Positions 42,184 to 51,289 of a stretch of 64,000 nt of DNA are shown here, piece by piece (position 1 is the first letter of the stretch; every line of letters begins with the position of its first letter). Source of the stretch: Alphaproteobacteria bacterium (GTDB taxonomy: Bacteria > Pseudomonadota > Alphaproteobacteria > UBA6615); assembly GCA_011087645.1 (NCBI GenBank), contig JAALLF010000001.1:1-64000 (forward strand). The letters run 5' to 3'. The notes beneath the pieces were generated by a model that did not search any database, was not told where the DNA came from, and saw nothing but the letters and a program-made list of their open reading frames with translations. A program made the position numbers and the translations under genes.

Positions 42184-44925
42184 TTAGCCACTTTCCGCCG
42201 TTGTCTCATTTTCAAGCGGACTGGCGGTTGGCACCCGGAACACGAAGCGCTGATACAGGTAGCCAATCCAGATGAGGGTTAAGCCCAAAATCAAGAAGGT
42301 GCTGACCCGCAGCAATCCCGACAGATCGGCCATGTCGAAGATGAACGCCTTGAGGACTGTGATGAGGAGCACCGCCAGGGAGACATAGCGCGGCAATGTG
42401 CTTTTGGTGGTGATCCCCAGGCCCAGCAAGGCCAAGGCATAAACCAGCCAGACCAGGGAGTAGGTGTAGAATTCCGCGTCGCTGAGATGCTGGAAGGATA
42501 GCACCGGGCCTTGATAAAGGTGGCGCACTTCCAGCGACAGGTAAACGAAGACCAGGGCAAAGCCGAGCAGCGCCGAGACCAGAGCCGGCCAAACCGGTGT
42601 TTCGTGCTGAAACTTTCCCGCTAGGAAGAAGGCGAACCCCGCCGGAACCGCATAGGCCAGAAACAGTGTGTTGAAGACCGGCACGTTGCCGATAAAATCT
42701 TGGGTCTGGATCGGGCTCGAAATCAACACGTGGAATAGAACGACCTGAACGGCCGCGACCAGCAACAGAATACGCGATCCGTAGAACGCCACCCGATGAG
42801 GTTTCCGTCGATGACGGATCGCCAGGGCGGTGCCAATGCTCAGCCAGGTGATCGCGTGCAAGCTTTGTTCGAGCAAGCCGTAATCCAAGCTATCCAGGCT
42901 TCCGGCGACGAATAACCGGATATGGAACGTCACAAACAGCACTGCAAACACCAGACTACCGGCTTGCAACAGGGTGACGAGCAGCGCCGACTTGGCATCG
43001 CGGAATAACTTGGCGGCATAGAAGAAGGTGAGCGCGGGCACACCATACCCGTAGATAATCCAAGTGAATCGCCACGCCCCGGTCACTGAATAATCCAAAA
43101 TATTGGGATTCACGACCAGCCGGATGAGAACGACGCTGGCGATAATCAACGCAACCTTCTCCAGCGAGCGCTCCGGGATATGCCGGTAGATCCACCCTAG
43201 CGCCAACAATTGTACCGACAGGGCAACCGTCAGCCAGGCCTGCTCCAAGACCATGGTCGCGGCCAAACTGACGAACGCCACGACGCCGGCGGCATAGAAC
43301 CCCAACGAGATATTGAGGCCGTAGGCTTCGCGGTAGAGCACCACGCGCGTCGCCGCGGCAAGACTGATCGCACCCAAACCGACCGCAAGCGCGACCCATC
43401 TGATGTCGGCGTTAAAGTCGGCGACCGCACCATAGGCGACGATGAGCAGTGCAAGGGGAACGGTGATCGACACACCAGCCCGCAGAGCCGGGCGCTCGGC
43501 GCCCCACAAGGCGACAAAGCCACCGAGGCCGAAGAGCCCACCCAAAAGATAGCTCGCATAGATATAAGCGTCTTGCGTGGGCGCGATGTGAAACAGCGGC
43601 CACTGCACCATCAACAATACGGTCGCCACTGCGGCGACAACCGATACCCCTTCGAGGACCGCCATCGTTCGGCCAACAACGAGGTAGAGCGCGACGAGCG
43701 CGGCCAACAACAGTAGCGCGGGGAGGCTAAATTCAGCGGCCAGCACGACAAGCGAAACAACGGCCGCAATCATCACAACCGCCAGCCAGGTCAGGGCATC
43801 GCTTGGCCGTTTCGAAAATAAATCGGCAAAACCGAGTTTGCGGAGAGGAACCTCCGAACTGCCCGAACGGAAGCGCAGCAAAATAAATGCGCCGACGCTG
43901 AGCAGTAAATAAAGCCCCAGCGGAACCGTATCGGCGTCACTTAATCCGGAAAGGCGCGATAAAATTAGCAGTGGCCAGACGACGGCAATTGCTAGAGTTC
44001 CGAAACCGAGCGACCACCAGACTTTGTAATAAACCAGGGTCAGGCACGCTGCCTGAATGACGATCAAATAGGCGAATAGGGCCCATAAGGAGGGATCGGC
44101 CGCCGCGACCAGGAACGGCGTCACCGCAGCTCCCAGCAAACCCAATAGCGCGACGAACTTGCCTTGCAGCAACGACAATCCAACGGCAACAAATCCGACA
44201 ACCGCCAACCCGGCAAAGGCTGGAATTGGCCCAACAAGTCCATGGAAAGCGTGGGCGGCATAGATGCTCGCGAACGCCGCGAACAGACCCGAGGCCGTCA
44301 GCGCCAATGGGACATAGTTCGGGCGGATCGAGGCAATTTTCAGTTGCAGCGGCTTGCGCCGAAGCCATTCGCCGCCCCCGATCAACGAGATACCCAACAA
44401 AAACGTCAGCGCATCGCGCATCGCCGGTCCAAGCAGGCTTTGTTCAATGGCGAATCTGACCAGAAATACGCTGCCCAAGGCGATCACTACCGCGCCAAGC
44501 CAGACTAGCCAGCGCGACGCCAAAATTTCCTCGAAGCTCTGCTTTTCGACAGTCGGGGTTTCGATCGGCGTGGAAGCGGGCGCCGCAGGTTGTTGCGGCG
44601 CCGATCTGTCCGGTGGCGGTTGTTGGGCACGGCTACCCGGGCGCGCATATTGTGGCGGCGCCTCGGGCGTCGGAGCTTCTTCAGTGGCCGTTTCGGGCGC
44701 CGGCTGCTCTTCTTCGACGCCGTCCACCGCCGGTGCGGACTCTTGCAGCGCCCGCAACTCCGATCTGAGCGCGCCAATCTGGCGTGTTGCGTCACCCTGG
44801 GCGGCTTGTAATTCAAGCATCATCCGTCTTGAGGAATCTGCCCGCGTCAATGCGATGATCGAGAGCGTCAGCGGCCCTCCAAACAAGACCAACGCGGCGA
44901 TGATCACCCAGCCAAAAATATCCAT
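42184..44925 (-). CDS. DUF2339 domain polytopic membrane protein
   Basis: A very large 913-residue membrane protein. The N-terminus has one helix followed by a cytoplasmic segment with a coiled-coil-like stretch (AAQGDATRQIGALRSELRAL) and a proline/glutamate-rich linker, then about 25 hydrophobic helices with the conserved start SRWLVWLGAVVIALGSVFLVR (cited in parts). This is the DUF2339 family, of unknown function, often next to cell-envelope genes. It is a single-gene unit on the minus strand, convergent with the sulfotransferase. The AT-rich 190 bases upstream (44926-45116) hold its likely promoter. Confidence 0.8.
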   Translation of the reverse strand: MDIFGWVIIAALVLFGGPLTLSIIALTRADSSRRMMLELQAAQGDATRQIGALRSELRALQESAPAVDGVEEEQPAPETATEEAPTPEAPPQYARPGSRAQQPPPDRSAPQQPAAPASTPIETPTVEKQSFEEILASRWLVWLGAVVIALGSVFLVRFAIEQSLLGPAMRDALTFLLGISLIGGGEWLRRKPLQLKIASIRPNYVPLALTASGLFAAFASIYAAHAFHGLVGPIPAFAGLAVVGFVAVGLSLLQGKFVALLGLLGAAVTPFLVAAADPSLWALFAYLIVIQAACLTLVYYKVWWSLGFGTLAIAVVWPLLILSRLSGLSDADTVPLGLYLLLSVGAFILLRFRSGSSEVPLRKLGFADLFSKRPSDALTWLAVVMIAAVVSLVVLAAEFSLPALLLLAALVALYLVVGRTMAVLEGVSVVAAVATVLLMVQWPLFHIAPTQDAYIYASYLLGGLFGLGGFVALWGAERPALRAGVSITVPLALLIVAYGAVADFNADIRWVALAVGLGAISLAAATRVVLYREAYGLNISLGFYAAGVVAFVSLAATMVLEQAWLTVALSVQLLALGWIYRHIPERSLEKVALIIASVVLIRLVVNPNILDYSVTGAWRFTWIIYGYGVPALTFFYAAKLFRDAKSALLVTLLQAGSLVFAVLFVTFHIRLFVAGSLDSLDYGLLEQSLHAITWLSIGTALAIRHRRKPHRVAFYGSRILLLVAAVQVVLFHVLISSPIQTQDFIGNVPVFNTLFLAYAVPAGFAFFLAGKFQHETPVWPALVSALLGFALVFVYLSLEVRHLYQGPVLSFQHLSDAEFYTYSLVWLVYALALLGLGITTKSTLPRYVSLAVLLITVLKAFIFDMADLSGLLRVSTFLILGLTLIWIGYLYQRFVFRVPTASPLENETTAESG

Positions 44926-45116
44926 CGCTTAGATCCCCTGTTCCACGACCGGCGAACGGCTTCACGCTTCACCTTAATTGAACAACGTTCAATATAAGAA
45001 TAGATGGAAATCAAATCAACCTAATTCTCCCAAATTCGAATTCTAGGCCTTGCCCAACGGCGGTTTTCCGCAGAAATCTGCGGCTCGTAAATTACCGGGA
45101 CCAACTCCGGGGCGGG

Positions 45117-45440
45117 TTATTCCGGTAAGGGCACTCGCTGAAAGAAGCGTTCAATGATCACGCTCTCGAACACTCCACCCTTGGTGTAAGGGTCGTCGCG
45201 GTGGATTGCCTCAGCGGTTGCCCGATCAGGCACGTCAACGATCAACACGTTGCCGATGACGTCACGAATACCGGTTTCGTTATACTCGAAACTATCCTCG
45301 TCGAAACCGTCAGTGACCAGTCCACCGCCGAATAGGATCATCGGCATGAACGCCTTTTGGTACTCCCCGTGGGCGGCCAGCAGCTGCGCGCGTACATCGG
45401 CCATTCCAGGTTTATCGCGTCGGGCGATGGCGAAGATCAT
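45117..45440 (-). CDS. YciI family protein
   Basis: A 107-residue dimeric alpha-beta-barrel protein. The first strand MIFAIARRDKPG, central LAAHGEYQKAFMP with the conserved histidine, and DDPYTKGGVFESVII near the end are family features. YciI-like proteins resemble the dehydrochlorinase/muconolactone-isomerase group but most have no known activity. It begins 16 bases after the stop of the FAH-family gene, in the same direction, so it may assist that enzyme's pathway. Confidence 0.8.
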   Translation of the reverse strand: MIFAIARRDKPGMADVRAQLLAAHGEYQKAFMPMILFGGGLVTDGFDEDSFEYNETGIRDVIGNVLIVDVPDRATAEAIHRDDPYTKGGVFESVIIERFFQRVPLPE

Positions 45441-45456
45441 ATTCTCATCTCCCGGC

Positions 45457-46422
45457 TTAGGCGGCAGAGATCGGATTACTCAACGACCCAATGCCTTCGA
45501 TTTCAACTTCGACGACATCTCCCGGCTTCATAAATACCGGCGGCTTGCGGCCGGCGCCGACACCGGGAGGCGATCCGGTAGTAACGATGTCACCTGGGCT
45601 GAAGCGATACCATTGGGAGAAGTAGGCGATGATCTGCGGTAGGTTGAAGATCAAATCGTCGGTCTTGGACGATTGCATGACTTCGCCGTTCAGCCTCGTG
45701 GTCATCTGCAAATTATGCGGGTCGGCGATCTCGTCCTTGGTGGTGATCACCGGCCCGCACGGGCAGAAGGTCGGCAATTGTTTGCCCAACAAGTTGCGGT
45801 CCCAGGCGCTGATGGCTTCGAACGGTTTCTCCGCCGCAAAAAAGGGCCCCACCCAATCGCGCGCCGAGACATCGTTGGCGATGGTATAGCCGGCGACGTA
45901 ATCCATCGCGTCGGCTTCCGATGCATTGTGGCAGCTTCGGCCGAAGACGAAACACAGCTCGCCCTCATAGTCGATCATATCGGGGCATTGCGGCGGCGCG
46001 ATGATCGGTTTGCCATGGCCGTTAAGCGCCGGATGGGTCATCAAAAAAGCCGGCGGATAGGGCAGCGCCGGCGAGTTCTGCATCTCTTTCAGATGGGCGT
46101 GATAATTCATTCCGACCGACAGGATCATCGTCGGGTTGGGGACCGGCGGCAGGAAGGACACGCTATCCCACGCCTGCAAAATGTCCGATTGGCGCAAGCT
46201 GTTACGCTCATCATCGGTCATAGCGGCGACCCGATCGATGCAGGTTTGCACCGCGGCCAGTGCCCCATCGCCGCCGCCCATTAAATCTCGCATCTCCGCC
46301 GGGACAGCTTCCGCTTCAGGCATGACACCGCGCAGCGCCACCAGGTCGAGCAGTTCGTTATCGCCCACAACAACGGCGACATGGGCGTGGTTTTCGCCGC
46401 GTTCGATGGTAGCGAGTTTCAT
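45457..46422 (-). CDS. Fumarylacetoacetate hydrolase family protein
   Basis: A 321-residue FAH-superfamily enzyme. The metal-binding glutamates and aspartate are in MIDYEGELCFVFG and TIANDVSARD; TTGSPPGVGAGRKPPVFMKPGD (in parts) is the C-terminal signature. Family reactions include carbon-carbon hydrolysis of beta-diketones, 2-oxo-3-enoate isomerisation and oxaloacetate-type decarboxylation. It is not the long fumarylacetoacetase of tyrosine breakdown, so it should not be tied to hmgA without proof. ATG 46422 with GAGGGGG nine bases upstream is chosen; upstream codons in the same frame have no homology. It is divergent from the CocE-type hydrolase. Confidence 0.85.
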   Translation of the reverse strand: MKLATIERGENHAHVAVVVGDNELLDLVALRGVMPEAEAVPAEMRDLMGGGDGALAAVQTCIDRVAAMTDDERNSLRQSDILQAWDSVSFLPPVPNPTMILSVGMNYHAHLKEMQNSPALPYPPAFLMTHPALNGHGKPIIAPPQCPDMIDYEGELCFVFGRSCHNASEADAMDYVAGYTIANDVSARDWVGPFFAAEKPFEAISAWDRNLLGKQLPTFCPCGPVITTKDEIADPHNLQMTTRLNGEVMQSSKTDDLIFNLPQIIAYFSQWYRFSPGDIVTTGSPPGVGAGRKPPVFMKPGDVVEVEIEGIGSLSNPISAA

Positions 46423-46518
46423 GAATTTATCCCCCTCTGAATGCACCGAATTTGGGCTATTATGACCGCACAAGGCAGCAGCGTTAAGCAGCCATAAAAA
46501 TAAAACGGGGAGAGCGAT

Positions 46519-48147
46519 ATGCGGGTCACCAGCGACATAATGGTTCCCATGCGCGACGGCGTAAAGATCGGCCTGCGCCTGTATCAGCCGGACGACGACG
46601 GCGCCTATCCCACCCTGTTCGCCATATCGCCGTACCGCTACGACACCGACGACATTCCGGTGCACAATCTATTTCAGTGGCGCGAGACCGGACCGGTCGA
46701 ATGGTATATCGATCAGGGCTACACCTATGTCCACGCCGACGTTCGCGGCAGCGGCAAGTCGGAGGGCACCTACGGCTTCTTCGATCATACCGAGCAGCAG
46801 GACTATTACGAGCTCATCGAATGGATCGCCGAGCAACCCTGGTCGACCGGCAAGATCGGCGGCATCGGCCAGTCCTATTACGCCATGGCGCAGTGGTTCA
46901 TGGGCATTTTGAACCCACCGCACCTCACCTGCCTGGCACCCTATGACGGCATGATCGATATGTACCGGGACTCCTCCTACAATGGCGGGATATACAGCGA
47001 ATTTTTCGTGTGGTGGTACAATCTGGTGCGCGCCAACAATATCTTCCGAGCCGCCGGCGACGAGACCGGCCGCACGATGGAACCGGACATCGCGCTGGAG
47101 ATGATGCGCCACCAGACCGACGACGAATGGTGGCGCGAACGCGCCGCCCACCCCCATCTGTCGAAGATCAAAGTACCGGTCTTGAGCGTCGGCGCGTGGG
47201 GCAAGGTTGGCCTACATCTGCGCGGCAACCTGATCGCCTATGAGGAACTTGAAGCGCCGAAGAAGCTTGTTGTTACCGGCGCGGCGAATATCAACGAAGC
47301 GGTCCACATGTTCGACAAGCCGGAATTCCACGAGCGCTTCTTCAAGCCGTTCTACGACCACCACCTCAAGGGCATCGATAACGGAGTGATGGAAGAGCCG
47401 TCGGTCACTATTTTTGTGCGCGGCGCAGACGAATATCGCAACGAAACCGAATGGCCCCTCGCCCGGGCGGAATACGTTTCCTACTTCTTGTCCGGCGAGC
47501 CCTCCGGCAGCGTAACGTCTCTAAACGATGGCGGCCTGACCACTGAATCCCCGGCAGATGCCGGCGGTTCGACATCCTACGACTACCCAGACCCGCAATG
47601 GGGTCTCGGCGTTGTCGGTTTCGGCCCGTTCGGCCCCGACCCGGCGGCGCGGGTTCTCACGTTCACCAGTTCGCCTCTCGACCAGGACACCGAGGTCTCA
47701 GGGCCAATCGTCCTTGAGCTGTTTGCCGCCTCCGACCAACCAGACACGGATTTCATCGTGAAGCTATCGGATCAATTGCCGCAAGCAGAAGAAGAGCGCG
47801 GGCAAGGCCGCCAGCCGGCTTTCGCCCCAGTGACCAAGGGCTGGCTCAAGGCCTCGCACCGCGATAAGGATGAGGTGCGCAGCACCGAATACCGGCCCTT
47901 CTACCGTCACGAGGCGCCGCAACCGCTGGTCCCCGGCGAGGTCTACAAATTCGAGATCGAAGTGCATCCCACCTCGCATGTCTTTAAAGCCGGCCATCGC
48001 ATCCGTCTCGAAATCAGCAATGGGGATTCACCCCTGACCGACGCGGTGTTTACGCACCAGTACATGCCTCATAAAATCGGCAGCGATACCTTGTTTCACG
48101 ATCGCGAACATCCCTCGCGGCTACTGTTACCAGTGATCCCGGCGTGA
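46519..48147 (+). CDS. CocE/NonD family hydrolase
   Basis: A 542-residue serine hydrolase of the X-Pro dipeptidyl-peptidase S15 / cocaine-esterase group. DVRGSGKSEGTYGFFD in the N-terminal domain and GIGQSYYAMAQW at the nucleophile elbow mark the hydrolase domain; the last glycine of the usual GxSYxG is alanine here. The C-terminal half (VTFTSSPLDQDTEVSGPI and later GHRIRLEISNGDSP, cited in parts) is the jelly-roll domain of the family. Cytoplasmic, substrate unknown (an amide or ester). GGGGAGAGCG precedes the ATG. The next gene, a glyoxalase-fold protein, begins 27 bases after it. Confidence 0.8.
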   Translation: MRVTSDIMVPMRDGVKIGLRLYQPDDDGAYPTLFAISPYRYDTDDIPVHNLFQWRETGPVEWYIDQGYTYVHADVRGSGKSEGTYGFFDHTEQQDYYELIEWIAEQPWSTGKIGGIGQSYYAMAQWFMGILNPPHLTCLAPYDGMIDMYRDSSYNGGIYSEFFVWWYNLVRANNIFRAAGDETGRTMEPDIALEMMRHQTDDEWWRERAAHPHLSKIKVPVLSVGAWGKVGLHLRGNLIAYEELEAPKKLVVTGAANINEAVHMFDKPEFHERFFKPFYDHHLKGIDNGVMEEPSVTIFVRGADEYRNETEWPLARAEYVSYFLSGEPSGSVTSLNDGGLTTESPADAGGSTSYDYPDPQWGLGVVGFGPFGPDPAARVLTFTSSPLDQDTEVSGPIVLELFAASDQPDTDFIVKLSDQLPQAEEERGQGRQPAFAPVTKGWLKASHRDKDEVRSTEYRPFYRHEAPQPLVPGEVYKFEIEVHPTSHVFKAGHRIRLEISNGDSPLTDAVFTHQYMPHKIGSDTLFHDREHPSRLLLPVIPA

Positions 48148-48174
48148 AGTTGGACGAGAAAAGGAGATGCAGAT

Positions 48175-48672
48175 ATGTCCGAAACCCAGACAGACCTGAC
48201 CACCGGACCACTCAAACTCAACTTTTTGTCGCACGGCACCCTCGAATCGACCGACACGGAGAAAAGCCGCCGGTTTTACGAAGAATTTCTGGGGTTCGAG
48301 GTTGTCCGCAGCAGCCCAATCTCATTGCTATTGCGCATGGGCGGCAGCAACACCATGGCCGTTGTCGAAGTGAAGACGAAGGAGCCGATGCCGATGCTCA
48401 ATCACAACGGACTCGATGTCTCGACCAAAGCCGATGTCGACGCCGCCCACGCCAAGGCTGTGGCGCAAACGGAGAAATGGGGCATCAAGAAGGTGACCCG
48501 CCCGCTCGACCAGCACGGCACCTACTGCTTTTTCATCTGCGACCCGGACGACAATTGGTGGGAAATCCTAACCAATCCCGAGGGCGGCTATTCCTGGATG
48601 TTCGAACGCGGCGAGCAAACCGGACGCGGCCATCTCGACAAAGATTTCGAGCGCCCCGAGGGGACTGGCTAA
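48175..48672 (+). CDS. VOC family (glyoxalase/dioxygenase fold) protein
   Basis: A 165-residue vicinal-oxygen-chelate protein. LSHGTLESTDTEKSRRFYEEFLGFE is the first beta-alpha-beta module (motif parts LSHGTLESTD and RFYEEFLGF), and YCFFICDPDDNWWEIL the second module end with the metal-ligand glutamate. Family enzymes include glyoxalase I, extradiol dioxygenases and isomerases; a first-module histidine in SHGTL may be a metal ligand. It sits downstream of the CocE-type hydrolase in the same direction. Confidence 0.8.
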   Translation: MSETQTDLTTGPLKLNFLSHGTLESTDTEKSRRFYEEFLGFEVVRSSPISLLLRMGGSNTMAVVEVKTKEPMPMLNHNGLDVSTKADVDAAHAKAVAQTEKWGIKKVTRPLDQHGTYCFFICDPDDNWWEILTNPEGGYSWMFERGEQTGRGHLDKDFERPEGTG

Positions 48673-48690
48673 AGAGCGTAGACTTACATC

Positions 48691-49194
48691 TTAGGCCCGC
48701 TGATATTTATCGCGTTTGACCCCTTCTAAGTTCTGCCCCTCCATACGGATCAACCGGGTCTCGCCATCGCGCTTGGGCGAGTGCAATTGGCCGACCTTGT
48801 AAGCGACCGCCATGCCGGGCTCGAGCACATAGGTCTCGCGCGGCGCGGCCTTGCCGGGTTCGTCGGCCGACGGATCGCCAACTTTGTCATATTCGGTCAT
48901 CTCGGTTTTACCGGTGGCTTGGCCATAGATCGCCCAGGATGGCCCATGATCGTGGGGCGGCGCCTCGTTGGAGCCTTTGTAGACATGGGCAAGGATGCAA
49001 AAATCCAGCTCCGAGTCTTGGTACAAAATCTTGCGGGCAGTATCATTGTCGGGCCCGAGATAGGTAGCAACGAATTCGGCATCGACCAAGAGCGGCTCTA
49101 ACTGCTCGCGCACAGCCTCGATACCGCTGGGACCTGGGTCTGCCTCTAGAATCCGGTGGCACTCGGCCGCAAATGTCTCTAGTTTTTCGTCCAT
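48691..49194 (-). CDS. Cupin protein resembling cysteine dioxygenase
   Basis: A 167-residue protein. APPHDHGPSWAIYGQATG resembles the cupin motif 1 of cysteine-dioxygenase-like enzymes, with two histidines as likely iron ligands, and VGQLHSPKRDG near the C-terminus provides a third. Cysteine or another thiol acid is a possible substrate, but the family is broad and I cannot assign a reaction. ATG 49194 is preferred because GGGAG lies eight bases before it; another ATG at 49209 is in frame. It is divergent from the secretion operon. Confidence 0.65.
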   Translation of the reverse strand: MDEKLETFAAECHRILEADPGPSGIEAVREQLEPLLVDAEFVATYLGPDNDTARKILYQDSELDFCILAHVYKGSNEAPPHDHGPSWAIYGQATGKTEMTEYDKVGDPSADEPGKAAPRETYVLEPGMAVAYKVGQLHSPKRDGETRLIRMEGQNLEGVKRDKYQRA

Positions 49195-49426
49195 TTTTAT
49201 CGCTCCCATGACAGTCTCGACGCCGGCGCGCCATCAGTTTGTGAGTCTACATAACAACGCGCCTGGCGGAAATGATCTAGCGCAAAATTCGGCCATTTTA
49301 CAGGAGTGCTGCGACGCACAGCCGATAGTTGTAAAGCGCGCGTACTTTCCCCAACGACCCATATTTATAGTGCTTTTTACGGTTCGCGCGAAAATCGTGA
49401 AAACCATAAGTTTTCCGCGGCCTTCC

Positions 49427-49438
49427 ATACTTAAGTAT
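49427..49438. promoter_or_regulatory. AT-rich palindrome upstream of the secretion operon
   Basis: The 12-base perfect palindrome ATACTTAAGTAT lies about 110 bases before the first ABC gene in a 355-base, markedly AT-rich intergenic stretch (49195-49549). No other gene-like signal is seen in that stretch. It may be part of an operator or promoter. Confidence 0.35.
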
Positions 49439-49549
49439 TTGTAAACACTCGTATTGCAAAAGTGGTTGGAAAACCACGAACGACAACGAACCGCGCCACC
49501 GGTTTGGTCGTCGATTCATGAAACATACGCCAACGATGCGTTGCAGGTT

Positions 49550-51289
49550 ATGAGCGAAACGACTGTTACCCCGACCACCCCCCATATTCCCCAACAGGGA
49601 TATGCGAAGGACGTGGCGGGGGCATTCCGCGGCACTTCTTGGGACTCTGTCGGCGCGACCTTCATCATCAACCTGCTCAGCTTGGTGCTGCCGCTGACAT
49701 TGATGCAAGTCTATGACCGCATCATTCCCAACGCCGCCTTCAGCACCCTCACGCTTCTAGTCTTGGGCGCGGGCGTGGCGATGATGTTGGAGGCTTTTCT
49801 GCAGTACCTGCGGGCGCTCACATCCGGCTGGTCGGCAGCGCGTTTCGAACATCTCGAAGGCTGCCGCGCGATGGAGCGCATGTTATCGGCCCGCCTCTCC
49901 AAATTCGAGGAACAAGGCATTGGCGAACATCTGGAGAATTTCAATTCTCTGGGCCGCCTGAAGGACTTCTATTCCGGCCAGGCCATGCGCGCCCTCATAG
50001 ACCTTCCGTTCGCCCTTATTTTTGTGGCCGCCGTCGCCTATCTCGGCGGCTGGCTGGCGCTCGTCACCGCCAGCGTTTTAATCTTGTTTACGCTCACCGC
50101 GGCGTGGCTCGGTCGCCAATTGCGCGTGGTTCTGCTCGAACGCGTCACTACCGATAATCGGCGGCAAAACTTTATCGTCGAAGTGCTCAGCGGTATCGGC
50201 ACCGTCAAAGCGATGGCCATGGAAGCACAAATGGCCCGCCGCTTCGAGCGCCTGCAGGAAAATTGCTCGAATACCAACTACAAGGTTGCCCAAGCCAGCG
50301 CTTACGCTAACGGCGCCAGTACCTACTTCTCCTACGCCATGCTGTTCGCCGTCGCAGCGACCGGCAGTCTTCTGGTGATCGATGGCACTTTAAGCGTCGG
50401 CGGCTTGGCCGCCTGCACCCTGCTGTCGGGTCGAGCCATGCAGCCCCTGCAACGGGCAATGGGCGCCTGGACCCGGTTCCAAGACGTGCGGATTGCACGC
50501 GAGCGCCTGGAGAAGGTCTTCAACCTCGACGTCGACACCACATCACTCGCCGAACAGCCGAAGCTTACAGGTCAAGAGGCGCTAGAGCTGGACGGCGTGT
50601 CGTTTAGTTATCCCGGCGACGGCCGACCTCTACTGCGCGACGTTAATTTGCGGGTCGAGCCCGGCAAAACGATCGCCATTCGCGCCGAAGCGACGGGCAG
50701 CGGTAAAACCACCCTTTTGCATCTTATGGCCGGCGTGCTGGAACCGACCGCTGGCACGGTTCGGTTGGGCAGCTACGACATCGCCGACCTGTCGCCAGCG
50801 ACCAAAGGTAAGACCATGACCTACCTGCCGTCCAAGGGGACGGCCATGAAGGGCACGATTCTCGAGAACCTAACCATGTTTCGGCCCCATCGCATGGCGG
50901 TCGCGCTGGAATTGTCACGCCGCCTCGGCCTCGACAACATCGCCGCACAATTGCCGCGGGGTTACGAAACAATTATCGGCGACGGCGTCAGCGATACGCT
51001 CTCGCAAGGCGTCATGCAGCGCATCTCCTTGGTGCGCGGCTTGGCAACACAGGCACAGTTCATTCTGTTCGACGAAGCGAATTCCGCCATCGACGGCGCC
51101 GGCGACGTACAGATGCGAACCTTACTTCAAGAAATAAGAAAGAAAGCTGGTCTTATACTGATCTCGCACCGGCCGTCTTTGCTCAAACTTGCAGATGAAA
51201 TGTACGAGTTGAAAGACGGACAGATCATCCGGGCGCACCCAACGCCGACACCTCCCGCGCCCCCCGGTACGACGGAAGCGGCTCGATGA
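49550..51289 (+). CDS. Type I secretion ABC transporter half, NBD with degraded motifs
   Basis: A 579-residue ABC exporter half (membrane domain then nucleotide-binding domain). About five to six helices are followed by an NBD whose key motifs are partly lost: the first glycine of the GxxxxGK Walker A is glutamate (EATGSGK, Glu380-Lys386), the Q-loop glutamine is serine (YLPS, Ser428) and the signature reads LSQGVMQR (residues 484-491) instead of LSGGQxQR. Walker B (LFDEA, Asp508-Glu509) and the H-loop histidine (ISHRPS) are kept. It has no peptidase-like N-terminal domain. Its stop overlaps the next ATG. ATG 49550 is preferred; the frame is open from 49454. Confidence 0.85.
   Translation: MSETTVTPTTPHIPQQGYAKDVAGAFRGTSWDSVGATFIINLLSLVLPLTLMQVYDRIIPNAAFSTLTLLVLGAGVAMMLEAFLQYLRALTSGWSAARFEHLEGCRAMERMLSARLSKFEEQGIGEHLENFNSLGRLKDFYSGQAMRALIDLPFALIFVAAVAYLGGWLALVTASVLILFTLTAAWLGRQLRVVLLERVTTDNRRQNFIVEVLSGIGTVKAMAMEAQMARRFERLQENCSNTNYKVAQASAYANGASTYFSYAMLFAVAATGSLLVIDGTLSVGGLAACTLLSGRAMQPLQRAMGAWTRFQDVRIARERLEKVFNLDVDTTSLAEQPKLTGQEALELDGVSFSYPGDGRPLLRDVNLRVEPGKTIAIRAEATGSGKTTLLHLMAGVLEPTAGTVRLGSYDIADLSPATKGKTMTYLPSKGTAMKGTILENLTMFRPHRMAVALELSRRLGLDNIAAQLPRGYETIIGDGVSDTLSQGVMQRISLVRGLATQAQFILFDEANSAIDGAGDVQMRTLLQEIRKKAGLILISHRPSLLKLADEMYELKDGQIIRAHPTPTPPAPPGTTEAAR

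Noticed and set aside
43000..44500. Several long frames on the opposite strand of the DUF2339 gene
   Set aside because: They are shadows of a GC-rich gene with consistent third-position bias in the minus frame.
46423..46665. Extension of the FAH-family gene
   Set aside because: It overlaps the divergent hydrolase gene and has no homology; ATG 46422 has a strong ribosome site.
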